Shown here: positions 9,325 to 17,692 of the stretch, piece after piece
Position numbering within the stretch: position 1 is the stretch's first letter
Layout: each line of letters opens with the position of its first letter
NCBI RefSeq assembly: GCF_006517395.1
Contig: NZ_VDCY01000002.1
Location: 350,385-414,384, forward strand
Source: Terrilactibacillus laevilacticus
GTDB taxonomy: Bacteria > Bacillota > Bacilli > Bacillales > Sporolactobacillaceae
DNA length: 64,000 bases
Direction of reading: 5' to 3'
Translations under genes and position numbers: made by a program
Notes under the pieces: model-generated
The model's input: only the letters and a program-made list of their open reading frames with translations
Told to the model about the DNA's origin: nothing
The model's database searches: none

Positions 9325-9426
9325 AAATGTTCTCTAACCTCGCAAGGATCATTTTTAAATATTCGTCTAATTACATGGTAAAAAATTAAGTTTAATATAT
9401 TTTTTGACTTTTAACTCTTTTTTTCA

Positions 9427-9455
9427 TTGACAGGTAATATCGGTGAAGGTATACT
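9427..9455 (+). promoter_or_regulatory. Sigma-A promoter of the rpiA operon
   Basis: TTGACA, 17 bases, TATACT. This is a near-consensus vegetative promoter placed 97 bases before the rpiA start. Confidence 0.9.
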
Positions 9456-9488
9456 AAAGGCAATTATTAGCACATATTATATCACAAA

Positions 9489-9500
9489 GCACAATTGTGC
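9489..9500. promoter_or_regulatory. Palindromic operator in the rpiA leader
   Basis: GCACAATTGTGC is a perfect 12-bp palindrome about 30 bases downstream of the expected transcription start. It is a good candidate site for the divergent SorC-type regulator, which would block the strong promoter. A partial half-site GCACATATTATATCAC lies just upstream. Confidence 0.6.
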
Positions 9501-9551
9501 AACCACTTTTGGCCTCGACCCATTCTTTTATATCCTAAAGGAGATGATGAG

Positions 9552-10253
9552 GTGAGAAACATAAAACAAGAATGTGCTCAAGCTGCATCAAAGTTAATAA
9601 GAGATCACTCCATTATTGGCTTAGGTGGAGGAAGTACGATAACTTATTTAATTCAATACATTAAGCAACAAAATTTGCACGTTAACATAGTGACACCTTC
9701 ATTTACTACAAAATCTCTCTGCCTCAGAAACGGCTTAAATGTCTTACATACTAGTTTCATCGATCACATTGACATCGCATTTGATGGATGTGATGAGGTG
9801 GATAAGGATTTCAATGCCTTAAAAAGTGGTGGTGGCATTCATACAAAAGAGAAATTGATTGCTAATATGGCAAATGAGTATATCTTACTTGTAGATGAAT
9901 CTAAATTTGTGAGCGCATTAACTTTTAAACAACCCATTGTGCTTGAAGTATTGGAAGATGCTTTAGAATATGTAAGTAAGACTATCATTGAACTTGGAGG
10001 AGAACCTAACTACAGAAAGAGTGCTGTGAAAGATGGAGTGACCATTAGTGATAACGGCCACTTATTAATTGATGCAACTTTCGATCATGTAGAAGATATT
10101 CCAAAACTCGAAGATCAATTAAATTCTATAAGCGGTGTCATTGATACCTCTCTTTTTACAAAAGTGATTACGAAAGTGATCGTTGCTAAGGAGGATGGCA
10201 TTGAAGTGTATTCAAAAAACGATCAATCATATAGGGTGAAGATTCATGAATAA
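9552..10253 (+). CDS. rpiA: Ribose-5-phosphate isomerase A
   Basis: It interconverts ribose-5-phosphate and ribulose-5-phosphate. The 233-aa protein shows the RpiA motifs: the phosphate-binding GLGGGSTITYLI (about residues 24-35), DIAFDGCDEVD with catalytic Asp residues, and LKSGGGIHTKEKLIA with catalytic Glu and Lys. GTG at 9552 is chosen because AAAGGAG precedes it by a normal gap; the frame opens at 9495 but that start has no ribosome site and would make the protein too long. The downstream gene overlaps by 8 bases, so they form an operon. Control by a sugar-phosphate regulator rather than housekeeping expression suggests a dedicated sugar-catabolic copy. Confidence 0.93.
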   Translation: MRNIKQECAQAASKLIRDHSIIGLGGGSTITYLIQYIKQQNLHVNIVTPSFTTKSLCLRNGLNVLHTSFIDHIDIAFDGCDEVDKDFNALKSGGGIHTKEKLIANMANEYILLVDESKFVSALTFKQPIVLEVLEDALEYVSKTIIELGGEPNYRKSAVKDGVTISDNGHLLIDATFDHVEDIPKLEDQLNSISGVIDTSLFTKVITKVIVAKEDGIEVYSKNDQSYRVKIHE

Positions 10254-11214
10254 ATTAAATTGGGCGATACTTGGACCAGGAAACATTGCAGCAGAATTCG
10301 CTAAAGCATTAAACGAAGTCAATGGAACGATCTATGCGGTTGGATCAAGGAAGCTAGATAAAGCAAAAGAATTCCAGAAAAAGTTTCACGTAGAAAAAGC
10401 CTTTGGTGACTATAATGACATGCTACAAGATCAAAATATTGATGTCGTATACATTTCGACTCCACATTCAAATCACTATGAATATATCATGAAAAGCTTA
10501 CAAAGCAACAAGCATGTTCTCTGCGAAAAAGCTATTACAGTGAATGACAAGCAATTAAGTGAAATTGTACAATTAGCCGAAGAAAAAAAATTAGTTGTTG
10601 CCGAAGCCATGACCATTTATCATATGCCTTTATACAAAAAGTTACGTAAAATTCTCCAATCTAACAAATTAGGCAAAGTTAAAATGATTCAAGTCTCCTT
10701 TGGTAGTTTAAAAGAATATGATGTAAACAACCGTTTTTTCAATAAAGATCTTGCAGGCGGAGCTCTACTAGATATCGGTACTTATGCTCTTTCATTTACA
10801 CGGTTCTTTTTGTCGCAAAAGCCACATGAAGTTTTAACCACTGTTAAGGAATTTGAAACTGGAGTAGATGAACAATCTGGCATTATTTTAAAAAACAAGG
10901 CTGACGAGATGGCTGTCATTTCACTAACAATGCGATCAAAAATGCCTAAAAGAGGTATTGTTGCTTGTGAAAAAGGCTATATCACGGTTGAAAACTTTCC
11001 TCGGGCTCAGGTTGCTACGATCGCCTATCCTGATGGTCATGTCGAAGTGATCGAAGCTGGTGATACGGAAAAGGCTCTTAATTATGAAATTATCGATATG
11101 CAAAATTATTTTTTAAATAAAAGTAGCGAAGAAACATTGGAACTCTCTGTTGACGTGATGGATATCATGAGTAACATTAGACATCAATGGGGGATAACCT
11201 ATCCTTTTGAATAA
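10246..11214 (+). CDS. Gfo/Idh/MocA-family NAD(P)-dependent oxidoreductase
   Basis: A 322-aa oxidoreductase with an N-terminal Rossmann fold (LNWAILGPGNIAAEFAKAL) and the family motif CEKAITV, a variant of EKP, at about residue 95. A C-terminal alpha/beta substrate domain contains GGALLDIGTYALSF. These enzymes oxidise or reduce a hydroxyl of cyclic or linear sugars and polyols. The ATG overlaps the end of rpiA, so translation is coupled. Together with rpiA and the SorC-type regulator it suggests a small pathway feeding a sugar into the pentose phosphate pool; the substrate is unknown. Confidence 0.88.
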   Translation: MNKLNWAILGPGNIAAEFAKALNEVNGTIYAVGSRKLDKAKEFQKKFHVEKAFGDYNDMLQDQNIDVVYISTPHSNHYEYIMKSLQSNKHVLCEKAITVNDKQLSEIVQLAEEKKLVVAEAMTIYHMPLYKKLRKILQSNKLGKVKMIQVSFGSLKEYDVNNRFFNKDLAGGALLDIGTYALSFTRFFLSQKPHEVLTTVKEFETGVDEQSGIILKNKADEMAVISLTMRSKMPKRGIVACEKGYITVENFPRAQVATIAYPDGHVEVIEAGDTEKALNYEIIDMQNYFLNKSSEETLELSVDVMDIMSNIRHQWGITYPFE

Positions 11215-11226
11215 ATAATGATAAAA

Positions 11227-11507
11227 ATGCGTGTTCAAAAAGGTGACAAATGAAAAGGGCTACTGCCTTAGTACGCTGGCATCCTGCCAGAACGAGAGTA
11301 ACTAGCCCTTCCTGGGCGCCAGAGGATAAGAGGGGCGCAGTTCCTTAGGACACCGGCATTCCACATGATGTAGTAGCGTCAAGAGCCAGCCACAGGACGT
11401 GAGCGACTTTAGCTAGCGATCCTCTTGTATCCCCACTACATGAGGACCGGAAAAACGAGCGGGCGACGAGATTCGCACTAACATTTGGTGACTTTTTGAA
11501 CAACCTC
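11227..11507. mobile_element. MITE-like element copy B (281 bp, long form)
   Basis: Starts ATGCGTGTTCAAAAAGG and ends CTTTTTGAACAACCTC. The flanks are TAAAA on the left and TAGAA on the right, a target duplication with one mismatch. The internal module contains TACGCTGGCATCCTGCCAG and CCACATGATGTAGTAGC, shared with copy E. It abuts the pepC terminator on its right. Confidence 0.9.
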
Positions 11508-11512
11508 TAGAA

Positions 11513-11552
11513 AAAAGGCTGCCACTAATCAATAGAGTAATGGCAGCCTTTT
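11513..11552. terminator. Bidirectional terminator between Gfo/Idh gene and pepC
   Basis: The 12-bp stem AAAAGGCTGCCA/TGGCAGCCTTTT has A- and T-tracts on both sides. It serves pepC on the minus strand. The duplicated target of MITE copy B lies in its A-tract. Confidence 0.88.
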
Positions 11553-11610
11553 GTTATGTGGAGAGCAAAGTCAGATGTCTTCCATGTTTTTGCTGTTAGA
11601 CCTATACACT

Positions 11611-12954
11611 CTAATATCTCAACATAGCTAGGGACCCCATAGGATCCCATGGTTTGAGACTAATTGGTTCCTTTTCCAAAGCTTTTTTCAATTCTTCGGA
11701 AAGGTATTTTTTATGAATGACCACTTGATATGTATATTCATCCATCCAATTATCGCTCATAACAAAGTATCCTTTATTTCCCCATTTTTCTCCCCAACTA
11801 TTTTCCACTTTCCAGCGGTTCGGTTTGTTATCAATCAGATTGACCCCTGTTAAGACCATGGCATGCGTTAAGGCACTACCCATATAATTGAGGCGATCCG
11901 ACTTACTCATGCCTGATTTGAAACCAAAGGCTTTCTCATAATCATAAAGACTCGTATCCATAATCCCATGAACTTGACTAGAATATTTACCTACATCACA
12001 ACCAAACCAGACGCTCTCATTGTCTTTAATCTGCTCGACAGCAAGCGTCTTCAATGTCTCCATATCAACATTTAAGTATTGAATCTTTTTACCCCCAACC
12101 ACATTACCAAGGTATTGAACGGTATAAGTTTTACCGAATGGTTTATCTTCTGTTGGAGCGTTAATCACACTGACATAATCGTTCAAATTTACGCCAATAT
12201 ACTTATCATAAAATTCTTTTGGTGTGATATTTAAATCCCTATGAAACTTCTTATCGTCATTTCGATATTCAAAATCAAATGTTTTAGGAGGCTCACCTAA
12301 AGCATAGGCCAGAATTCGATAGATTTCGGACAACATATGATCCTTTGTCTTATCAAGTTCTCCCGGAGATCCTTTGCCGTTAACCAATTCTCTTAACTTC
12401 AATGCATCTTCTCTTAATCTTTCATTAAGTAAAGCGTTTAAACGCATTGACTTTTCACTTTGAAAAGTTTCTGGCATGGCTTGCTTTGGTACAACGCCAT
12501 ATTTTTCGATCAGAGAAACGAGCATATCCCATTGTCCACCATCTTGCTGAGGCGTTGCCAGCAAAAAAGAAACTAATCGGCCATCTAGCGGCTCTTGAGC
12601 GGTTTTTATGATACTTTCTAAAAAATAATTCGATTTCTCAAATTTATCCCAGAAATTCATATAATTTTGTGATAGCTCAAACTGTTTGATATTAAATCTT
12701 TCACTTATCTTGTGACGAAAGATATTAAGGGCTGCAAACATCCAGCATCGACCGCTTTGTTTTTGATTCGATACTTTTCCAGTTTCAATCTCGTGTGAAA
12801 AAACAGGGTTCATTGCAACGACAGCCTCTTTATTTTCAATAGATGCAAGTATCCCATTTTTCATGATGGTATCTTTAATAATTTGATTTTCTTTTTTTGA
12901 TTGAATATGATCTGAATATTTTTGAACCATATCCATAGAAATTTCCTTAGACAC
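11611..12954 (-). CDS. pepC: Aminopeptidase C (C1B, bleomycin-hydrolase family)
   Basis: A cytosolic cysteine aminopeptidase of 447 aa, the family's usual length. The catalytic Cys lies in QSGRCWMFAALN (about residues 66-77). The His lies in LTHAMVLTGV and the Asn in VENSWGEKWG near the C-terminus. The protein ends GSLAMLRY, as expected for a C-terminal arm that reaches into the active site. The start is GTG at 12954 with GAGGGGG upstream. It is alone between a terminator and the HAD phosphatase. Homologues in lactic acid bacteria release N-terminal residues from peptides. Confidence 0.93.
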   Translation of the reverse strand: MSKEISMDMVQKYSDHIQSKKENQIIKDTIMKNGILASIENKEAVVAMNPVFSHEIETGKVSNQKQSGRCWMFAALNIFRHKISERFNIKQFELSQNYMNFWDKFEKSNYFLESIIKTAQEPLDGRLVSFLLATPQQDGGQWDMLVSLIEKYGVVPKQAMPETFQSEKSMRLNALLNERLREDALKLRELVNGKGSPGELDKTKDHMLSEIYRILAYALGEPPKTFDFEYRNDDKKFHRDLNITPKEFYDKYIGVNLNDYVSVINAPTEDKPFGKTYTVQYLGNVVGGKKIQYLNVDMETLKTLAVEQIKDNESVWFGCDVGKYSSQVHGIMDTSLYDYEKAFGFKSGMSKSDRLNYMGSALTHAMVLTGVNLIDNKPNRWKVENSWGEKWGNKGYFVMSDNWMDEYTYQVVIHKKYLSEELKKALEKEPISLKPWDPMGSLAMLRY

Positions 12955-13096
12955 AGAATTTCCCCCTCACCCATAATAAACTGATGTTAAAAAGCATGAA
13001 AACTTTGTTTTATACGTATGTGCCAAATTTGTTATTATCACAACCTAGAACCTCTTAAGGTGTGTTCTCGGCCGGTTCATAAATAACTCTAAATCC

Positions 13097-13909
13097 TTAT
13101 CTAGATAAAACAAGTTCATGAATCGCGTGAGCTACCCCATTTTCATTATTAGAGCGCGTTTGGTAATTGGCGATGTCTTTGACTTCTGGAATGGCATTAT
13201 TCATGGCAACCCCGCACCCAGCAAACTCAATCATACTCAGATCGTTCCCATTATCCCCCATGCATATGACTTCTTCTCTGTTTATACCTAAAGTTTCGGC
13301 TAATTTACGAACCGCATTTCCTTTACTTGCCGCAGGATTAAGCATTTCATAGAAATAAGGCGAACTCCTTACCATTGTATAGTGTTCACGTAACTCCTGA
13401 GGGATGGCTGCAATAACCTCATTTAGATGCTCGGGTTCATCAATAAACATGACTTTTGGTAAAAGGATATCTTCTGGAATTTCTTCTATGGCTCGGTAAT
13501 GCAGAGGAACTTGCGTCATGTAGGATTCGAGTACTGTATACTTGCTGATATCTTTATTCGGTGTATACAAATTTGCAGAGTCAAAAAAATGCATATTTGT
13601 ATGTAATTTTAAACTCAAATCATAAAAACGTTTTAAATCGCTATAACCTAAAGACAACTCACTAATAATTTCATTGGTGTATGTATGCTGCACAAGGGCA
13701 CCATTATAGGCGATACAATAATCTCCTTCTTGATCCAATTCAAGATCTTTAAGATAACGATGAACCCCGCCAATCGGTCTCCCTGTACAAAGCACTATTT
13801 TAACACCTTTAGCTTTTGCTGCGTGCAAGGCTGAACGAACTTCGCTAGTGACTTCATGCTGATCATTTAATAACGTTCCATCCATATCTATGGCAATTAA
13901 TTTATACAT
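13097..13909 (-). CDS. Cof-type HAD-IIB phosphatase
   Basis: A 270-aa sugar-phosphate/flavin-type phosphatase of the YidA/Cof group. Motif I is AIDMDGTLLND (residues about 5-15) with the Asp nucleophile. Motif II Thr lies in VLCTGRP and motif III Lys in ASKGNAV. Motif IV is VICMGDNGNDLSMIEFAG. A C2B cap lies between. ATG at 13909 (MYKLIAID) is chosen because GGGAG lies 9 bases away; a GTG two codons upstream is too close to that site. The natural substrate is not readable. Confidence 0.9.
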   Translation of the reverse strand: MYKLIAIDMDGTLLNDQHEVTSEVRSALHAAKAKGVKIVLCTGRPIGGVHRYLKDLELDQEGDYCIAYNGALVQHTYTNEIISELSLGYSDLKRFYDLSLKLHTNMHFFDSANLYTPNKDISKYTVLESYMTQVPLHYRAIEEIPEDILLPKVMFIDEPEHLNEVIAAIPQELREHYTMVRSSPYFYEMLNPAASKGNAVRKLAETLGINREEVICMGDNGNDLSMIEFAGCGVAMNNAIPEVKDIANYQTRSNNENGVAHAIHELVLSR

Positions 13910-14128
13910 TATCACACTCTCCCGGCGTCTTTTGTAGAAATACGCTCCACAAAAAATAGTCTATTCATATTCATTTTACCTTATCTCTCGGCAAATATAA
14001 AAAAGAGTGTAAGGACACAGGTTAGACCCGTTAAACTTCAAGCCGTGCTGAGGTTTTCATCCCCAAATTATGTTGGAATTTTCTGACCGTTAAACGGGAC
14101 AAATTTAACTACTTTCGTTCATCTAAAA
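13910..14128. other. Intergenic stretch upstream of the HAD gene
   Basis: No gene is supported. It holds the HAD promoter region and a short palindrome CCGTT-A-AACGG near 14089-14099 whose left half recurs at 14028-14034. MITE copy C follows. Confidence 0.4.
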
Positions 14129-14320
14129 GTGCGTGTTCAAAAAAGTGACAAACGAAAAGGGTTACTGGCTAAGTACGCTGGCATCCTGCAAGAAACGCCA
14201 GTACTAGCCCGGCCTGGGCGTCGGAGGCTAAGTGCGGCCGTGCAGTTCCCGAGGACCGGAAAAACAAGCGGGCGCTGAGGATTCGCAGCTTATCATTTGG
14301 TGACTTTTTAAAGCAACCTC
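14129..14320. mobile_element. MITE-like element copy C (192 bp, intermediate form)
   Basis: Begins GTGCGTGTTCAAAAAAGTG and ends GTGACTTTTTAAAGCAACCTC. The right end has a small change (TTAAAGC for TTGAAC). The perfect 5-bp duplication is TAAAA (14124-14128 and 14321-14325). The interior keeps the TACGCTGGCATCCTG module but has lost the second half found in copies B and E. Confidence 0.88.
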
Positions 14321-14325
14321 TAAAA

Positions 14326-14366
14326 AAGCGGCGTATCCTGCGAAAAATACAGGGAGTACGCCGTAG
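14326..14366 (-). terminator. Terminator of the malic/malolactic enzyme
   Basis: The stem CGGCGTA/TACGCCG with an interrupted TCCTG/CAGGGA extension lies directly past the stop. Its T6 tail (minus strand) is formed partly by the TAAAA target duplication of MITE copy C. Confidence 0.82.
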
Positions 14367-14367
14367 T

Positions 14368-16002
14368 TTATAATGCCTTATATTCTGGAGTCCAAATCGC
14401 TTGATTTATGGCTTCATCAATATCGTCGATCTCCACTTGATGATGGCCTTCTCTTAGAGTTTCTTTTACCACCGCTTTTGCCACAAGTTTGGAAGTTTCA
14501 TTCAACCTTCTAACGGATGGCAGCATGGGTGCACCTGGTTTTGAAACATCAATCACATCAGCTACAGCATGTGCGGCTGCCGATAGCATATTAGCCGTTA
14601 CTCGAGTTGCTTTGGCTATCGCGATACCAAAACCAAGTCCAGGATAAAGGAGGGCATTATTAGCCTGTCCTATTTTGTAAAACACACCGTTATACTCCAC
14701 TGGAGCTGATGGACTGCCTGTCACAACGAGAGCCTTCCCATCTGTCCATCGTATTAAATCGTTTGCTTTTGCTTCAGCTAATCTCGTTGGGTTCGATATT
14801 GGAAAAATAGCTGGACGTTCCGTATGTTTCGCCATCTCTTTTACGACTTCTTCTGTGAAAGCACCACTTACACCTGAAGCACCAATAAGCATCGTTGGTT
14901 TAACTTCTTTTACAATATGATAGAGATTACTCACGGTTTTTCCATCAAATTTTTCAGAGGACTGTGCAAATTTAACTTGTCCAGTGGTTAATCCTTCCAT
15001 AATATCTATGACTAATCCATGTCGATCAACCATATAAAATTGCTTAATGGCTTCTGCTTCGCTAAGATCCGTTGACCGAACGATTTCTTCTACAAGTTGT
15101 TCTGCAATTCCTATCCCTGCCGTCCCTGCACCAAATATTAGAATCCGTTGATCTTGCAATGGAATGTGGGAAACTTTTATCGTAGCAAGCGCCGCTGCCA
15201 CCATCATAATCCCTGTTCCTTGGATGTCATCATTAAATGTACAAATTCTATCATTGTATTTTTCCAAAATTCTCGCTGCATTACTGCGTCCAAAATCTTC
15301 CCAATGAAGCAGAGCTTTTGGAAAAACCTCTTGTACTTCATGAACAAATAGCTCAATAAAAGCATCATATTGTTCACCCTCAATACGTTTATGCCTATTC
15401 CCAAGATAGTGAGGATCATTTAATAAGGTATCATTATTTGTGCCAACATCTAAAACAACAGGTAAAATGTGTGAAGGATCAATGCCTGATGCTGCTGTAT
15501 AGACAGCTAGTTTTCCAACTGAAATATTAACACCATTGACTCCCCAATCTCCTATTCCAAGAATCCCTTCTCCATCTGTTACGATAATAATATCAATATC
15601 GTTTGGTTCAGAGACAGCATTTAGCAATGCCTGGTGAATATCTTCAGGCCGATTGATGGACAGAAATACAGCATCCTTAGGCGTCGTGTAAGTTTGATTA
15701 TATTGCATGACAGCATCACCGATCGTCGGTGTATAAATAATAGGAAGAAATTCTGATATATGTTTAGAAACAACATAATAAAAGAGTGTTCGATTCGTAT
15801 CATATATCTGCATTAAAAACAAATGTTTTTCCATGTTATCAGCTTTTTGTTGAATTTGATCATATATTTGGTTTGCTTGTTCTTCAATCGTTTGAATCAC
15901 AGGCGGAAGAAGACCTTGTAATTTATATTTCACTCTCTCTTCTTCTGTAAAACCCGTTCCTTTATTGTATAGCGGATCACTTAGTAAATACTTGCCTTCC
16001 AT
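14368..16002 (-). CDS. NAD-dependent malic enzyme or malolactic enzyme
   Basis: A 544-aa member of the malic-enzyme family. N-terminal NKGTGFTEEER and GLLPPVIQTIEEQ are typical of both malolactic and NAD-malic enzymes. Catalytic Tyr and Lys lie in IIYTPTIGDA and VNISVGKLAVYTAA. Metal ligands are in HWEDFGRSNA and CTFNDDIQGTG, and the NAD fold is ILIFGAGTAGIGIAEQL. The length and the start resemble Lactococcus MleS as much as Bacillus MaeA-type enzymes, so the product of malate may be L-lactate or pyruvate. A lactate-forming metabolism (ldhD is next) would fit either. ATG at 16002 follows AAAGGAG. No malate permease is adjacent. Confidence 0.88.
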   Translation of the reverse strand: MEGKYLLSDPLYNKGTGFTEEERVKYKLQGLLPPVIQTIEEQANQIYDQIQQKADNMEKHLFLMQIYDTNRTLFYYVVSKHISEFLPIIYTPTIGDAVMQYNQTYTTPKDAVFLSINRPEDIHQALLNAVSEPNDIDIIIVTDGEGILGIGDWGVNGVNISVGKLAVYTAASGIDPSHILPVVLDVGTNNDTLLNDPHYLGNRHKRIEGEQYDAFIELFVHEVQEVFPKALLHWEDFGRSNAARILEKYNDRICTFNDDIQGTGIMMVAAALATIKVSHIPLQDQRILIFGAGTAGIGIAEQLVEEIVRSTDLSEAEAIKQFYMVDRHGLVIDIMEGLTTGQVKFAQSSEKFDGKTVSNLYHIVKEVKPTMLIGASGVSGAFTEEVVKEMAKHTERPAIFPISNPTRLAEAKANDLIRWTDGKALVVTGSPSAPVEYNGVFYKIGQANNALLYPGLGFGIAIAKATRVTANMLSAAAHAVADVIDVSKPGAPMLPSVRRLNETSKLVAKAVVKETLREGHHQVEIDDIDEAINQAIWTPEYKAL

Positions 16003-16155
16003 GCATTAGTCTCCTTTTTCCATCATAAACAGATCTATGTTAAAAAGTTATTCTACTACTTACTTAGACTAATCTTCCAATAAAACAACTATACTTTAAT
16101 CTTGCATAATTTTCAAAATAGCATTCAACTGGTGCGAAAATTTGATTTAATCAAA

Positions 16156-16203
16156 AAATAAAAAAGGCATGCACCAACGTTTAAAACGCTAGTACATACC
16201 TTC
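16156..16203 (-). terminator. Imperfect terminator after D-lactate dehydrogenase
   Basis: Interrupted stem AAGGcATG...AACG/CGTT...CATaCCTT, followed on the minus strand by TTTTTTA. It probably ends the ldhD transcript; mismatches make this less certain. Confidence 0.6.
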
Positions 16204-16218
16204 ATTGATTGTTGATTC

Positions 16219-17238
16219 TTATTTGCTTGTTTCAGGTAATTTTACTTCGTTTTTAAGTGTGCCTTTAGTTAAGACTTCATTGAAGTTTTCAAAGCTTGTT
16301 GCGATCATGTTTGAAACAGCTTCAGTCGTCATTGCGGCAACGTGTGGTGTAATTTGAACTTTTGGATATTGAGCAATAAGTTCTTTGATTGTTTCATCAG
16401 GGAATTCCTTGCCGTCAGAGAAGTTTTTACCGAAGAAGCGAGTTTCTTCAGTTAATACGTCTGCACCGAATCCTTCAAGTTTACCAGATTTGATCGCTTT
16501 TAATACAGCTGCCTCATCAACAACTTCACCACGTGCAGTGTTAACAAGAATAGCGCCATCTTTCATTTTGCTGATAAAGTCTTCACCAACAAAGTTTTCA
16601 TTTTTACCTGGGAAATAAGGTAAATGCAAGCTTACAATATCTGATGCTGCTAATAGATCATCTAATTCCATAAATTCTACGAGTGCTTTTGCACGATCAC
16701 TTTGGAATACATCATAACCTACAACTTTAGCACCTAAACCTTTGAAAAGTTCAGCTTCAACACAACCGATATTACCCATACCAATGATACCAATGGTACT
16801 TTTACGGATTTCTTTACTGAACATTGGTTCAGCAACTTCAAAGTTCAAATCTTTCGTTCTGTCCGTTGTGAATGTTGTATGTCTTGATAAAGCAAATGCA
16901 AGAGATACAGACAATTCAGCAATAGCGTTTGGTGAATATGCAGGGACACGAGCAACTTTAATACCATATTCAGCAGCAGCTTCTAGATCAATATGGTTGA
17001 ATCCAGCTGTACGTGTAAAGACGTATTTAATGCCATAATCGTGGAATCTTTTAATGTTATCACGGTCGGCTATACAGTTTACAAACAACAAGACAGCGTC
17101 AAAGCCTTCTGCTAAATGACCATTGTCTTTCGTAAGTAATTCATGGACTAATGTTAATTCATAATCATATTTGTTTGATTCGTGATATAAGTGTTCTTCA
17201 TAAGGTTCTACGCCGTAGCACAAAATTTTGAATGACAT
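16219..17238 (-). CDS. ldhD: D-2-hydroxyacid (D-lactate) dehydrogenase
   Basis: A 339-aa NAD-dependent enzyme that reduces pyruvate to D-lactate or a related 2-keto acid. The NAD fold is STIGIIGMGNIGCVEAELF at about residues 145-163. The catalytic Arg lies in LVNTARGEVVDE and the Glu in the GADVLTEETRFF region. The His lies in VQITPHVAAMT. The N-terminal substrate domain TRTAGFNHIDL is typical for D-LDH and D-HicDH. ATG at 17238 (MSFKILCYG) has GGAGG at the right distance; the upstream in-frame start has none. A Rex-type operator upstream suggests control by NADH/NAD ratio, which favours D-LDH over an amino-acid-linked hydroxyacid dehydrogenase. Confidence 0.88.
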   Translation of the reverse strand: MSFKILCYGVEPYEEHLYHESNKYDYELTLVHELLTKDNGHLAEGFDAVLLFVNCIADRDNIKRFHDYGIKYVFTRTAGFNHIDLEAAAEYGIKVARVPAYSPNAIAELSVSLAFALSRHTTFTTDRTKDLNFEVAEPMFSKEIRKSTIGIIGMGNIGCVEAELFKGLGAKVVGYDVFQSDRAKALVEFMELDDLLAASDIVSLHLPYFPGKNENFVGEDFISKMKDGAILVNTARGEVVDEAAVLKAIKSGKLEGFGADVLTEETRFFGKNFSDGKEFPDETIKELIAQYPKVQITPHVAAMTTEAVSNMIATSFENFNEVLTKGTLKNEVKLPETSK

Positions 17239-17329
17239 AAAAGTAACCTCCACATATTAATTTATTAAATTTTCAGGAAAACGATTTTATAAAACTTATG
17301 ATTCATTGAACGATCACTGAAATAAACGC

Positions 17330-17347
17330 TTGTGATCTATTTCACAG
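17330..17347. promoter_or_regulatory. Rex-type (or Fnr/Crp-type) operator upstream of ldhD
   Basis: TTGTGATCTATTTCACAG matches the Rex consensus TTGTGAA-N4-TTCACAA at 12 of 14 fixed positions. Its core TGTGA-N6-TCACA also fits Fnr/Crp sites. It lies about 90 bases upstream of ldhD. Rex repression of lactate dehydrogenase is established in B. subtilis. Confidence 0.7.
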
Positions 17348-17598
17348 GTTTATTATAGCACTCTATTTTCACTATAACGCCCATGAAAGTGTCCTTTTTG
17401 TGAACATATAAATTGTATTATTTCACTTTTATACATCATACCCAATGAAGCAATAAATATGCGGGTTTCAACAATAAAGTTAAATTTCATTCCTGGTTTT
17501 TCGAGAAGATATACATGGCCCTTTTTAGTATTTCGTTCTCTTCCCTTTTCCTTTTGATGTTTGGTGGTTGGCAAGACTTATTTTTATGTACCTATAAA
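17348..17598. other. Intergenic stretch between ldhD and the htpG terminator
   Basis: Open frames here have no ribosome sites and low-complexity translations. I see no RNA gene. Confidence 0.4.
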
Positions 17599-17648
17599 TA
17601 AAGTGCAGAACTTTGCATTTATCCTTTGCAAAGCTCTGCACTTTTATT
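17599..17648 (-). terminator. Terminator of htpG
   Basis: The long stem AAGTGCAGAaCTTTGCA/TGCAAAGcTCTGCACTT with one mismatch is bordered by A/T tracts, 40 bases past the htpG stop. Confidence 0.88.
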
Positions 17649-17665
17649 CTGCCATTGAATATTAT

Positions 17666-17692
17666 CCGACAAATTTGGGCGGCGCCCTCAAA
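17666..17692. repeat. REP-like relative at the htpG stop
   Basis: CCGACAAATTTGGGCGGCGC resembles the start of the REP-like repeats at 19737 and 35211 (TCGACAAATTTCGGGTGATG). On the minus strand the htpG TGA runs straight into GGGCGCCGCCC, a perfect GC-rich palindrome. Confidence 0.45.

Noticed and set aside
9495..9551. Upstream start of RpiA
   Set aside because: It lies on the operator palindrome, lacks a ribosome site and would lengthen RpiA beyond its family; GTG at 9552 has AAAGGAG.
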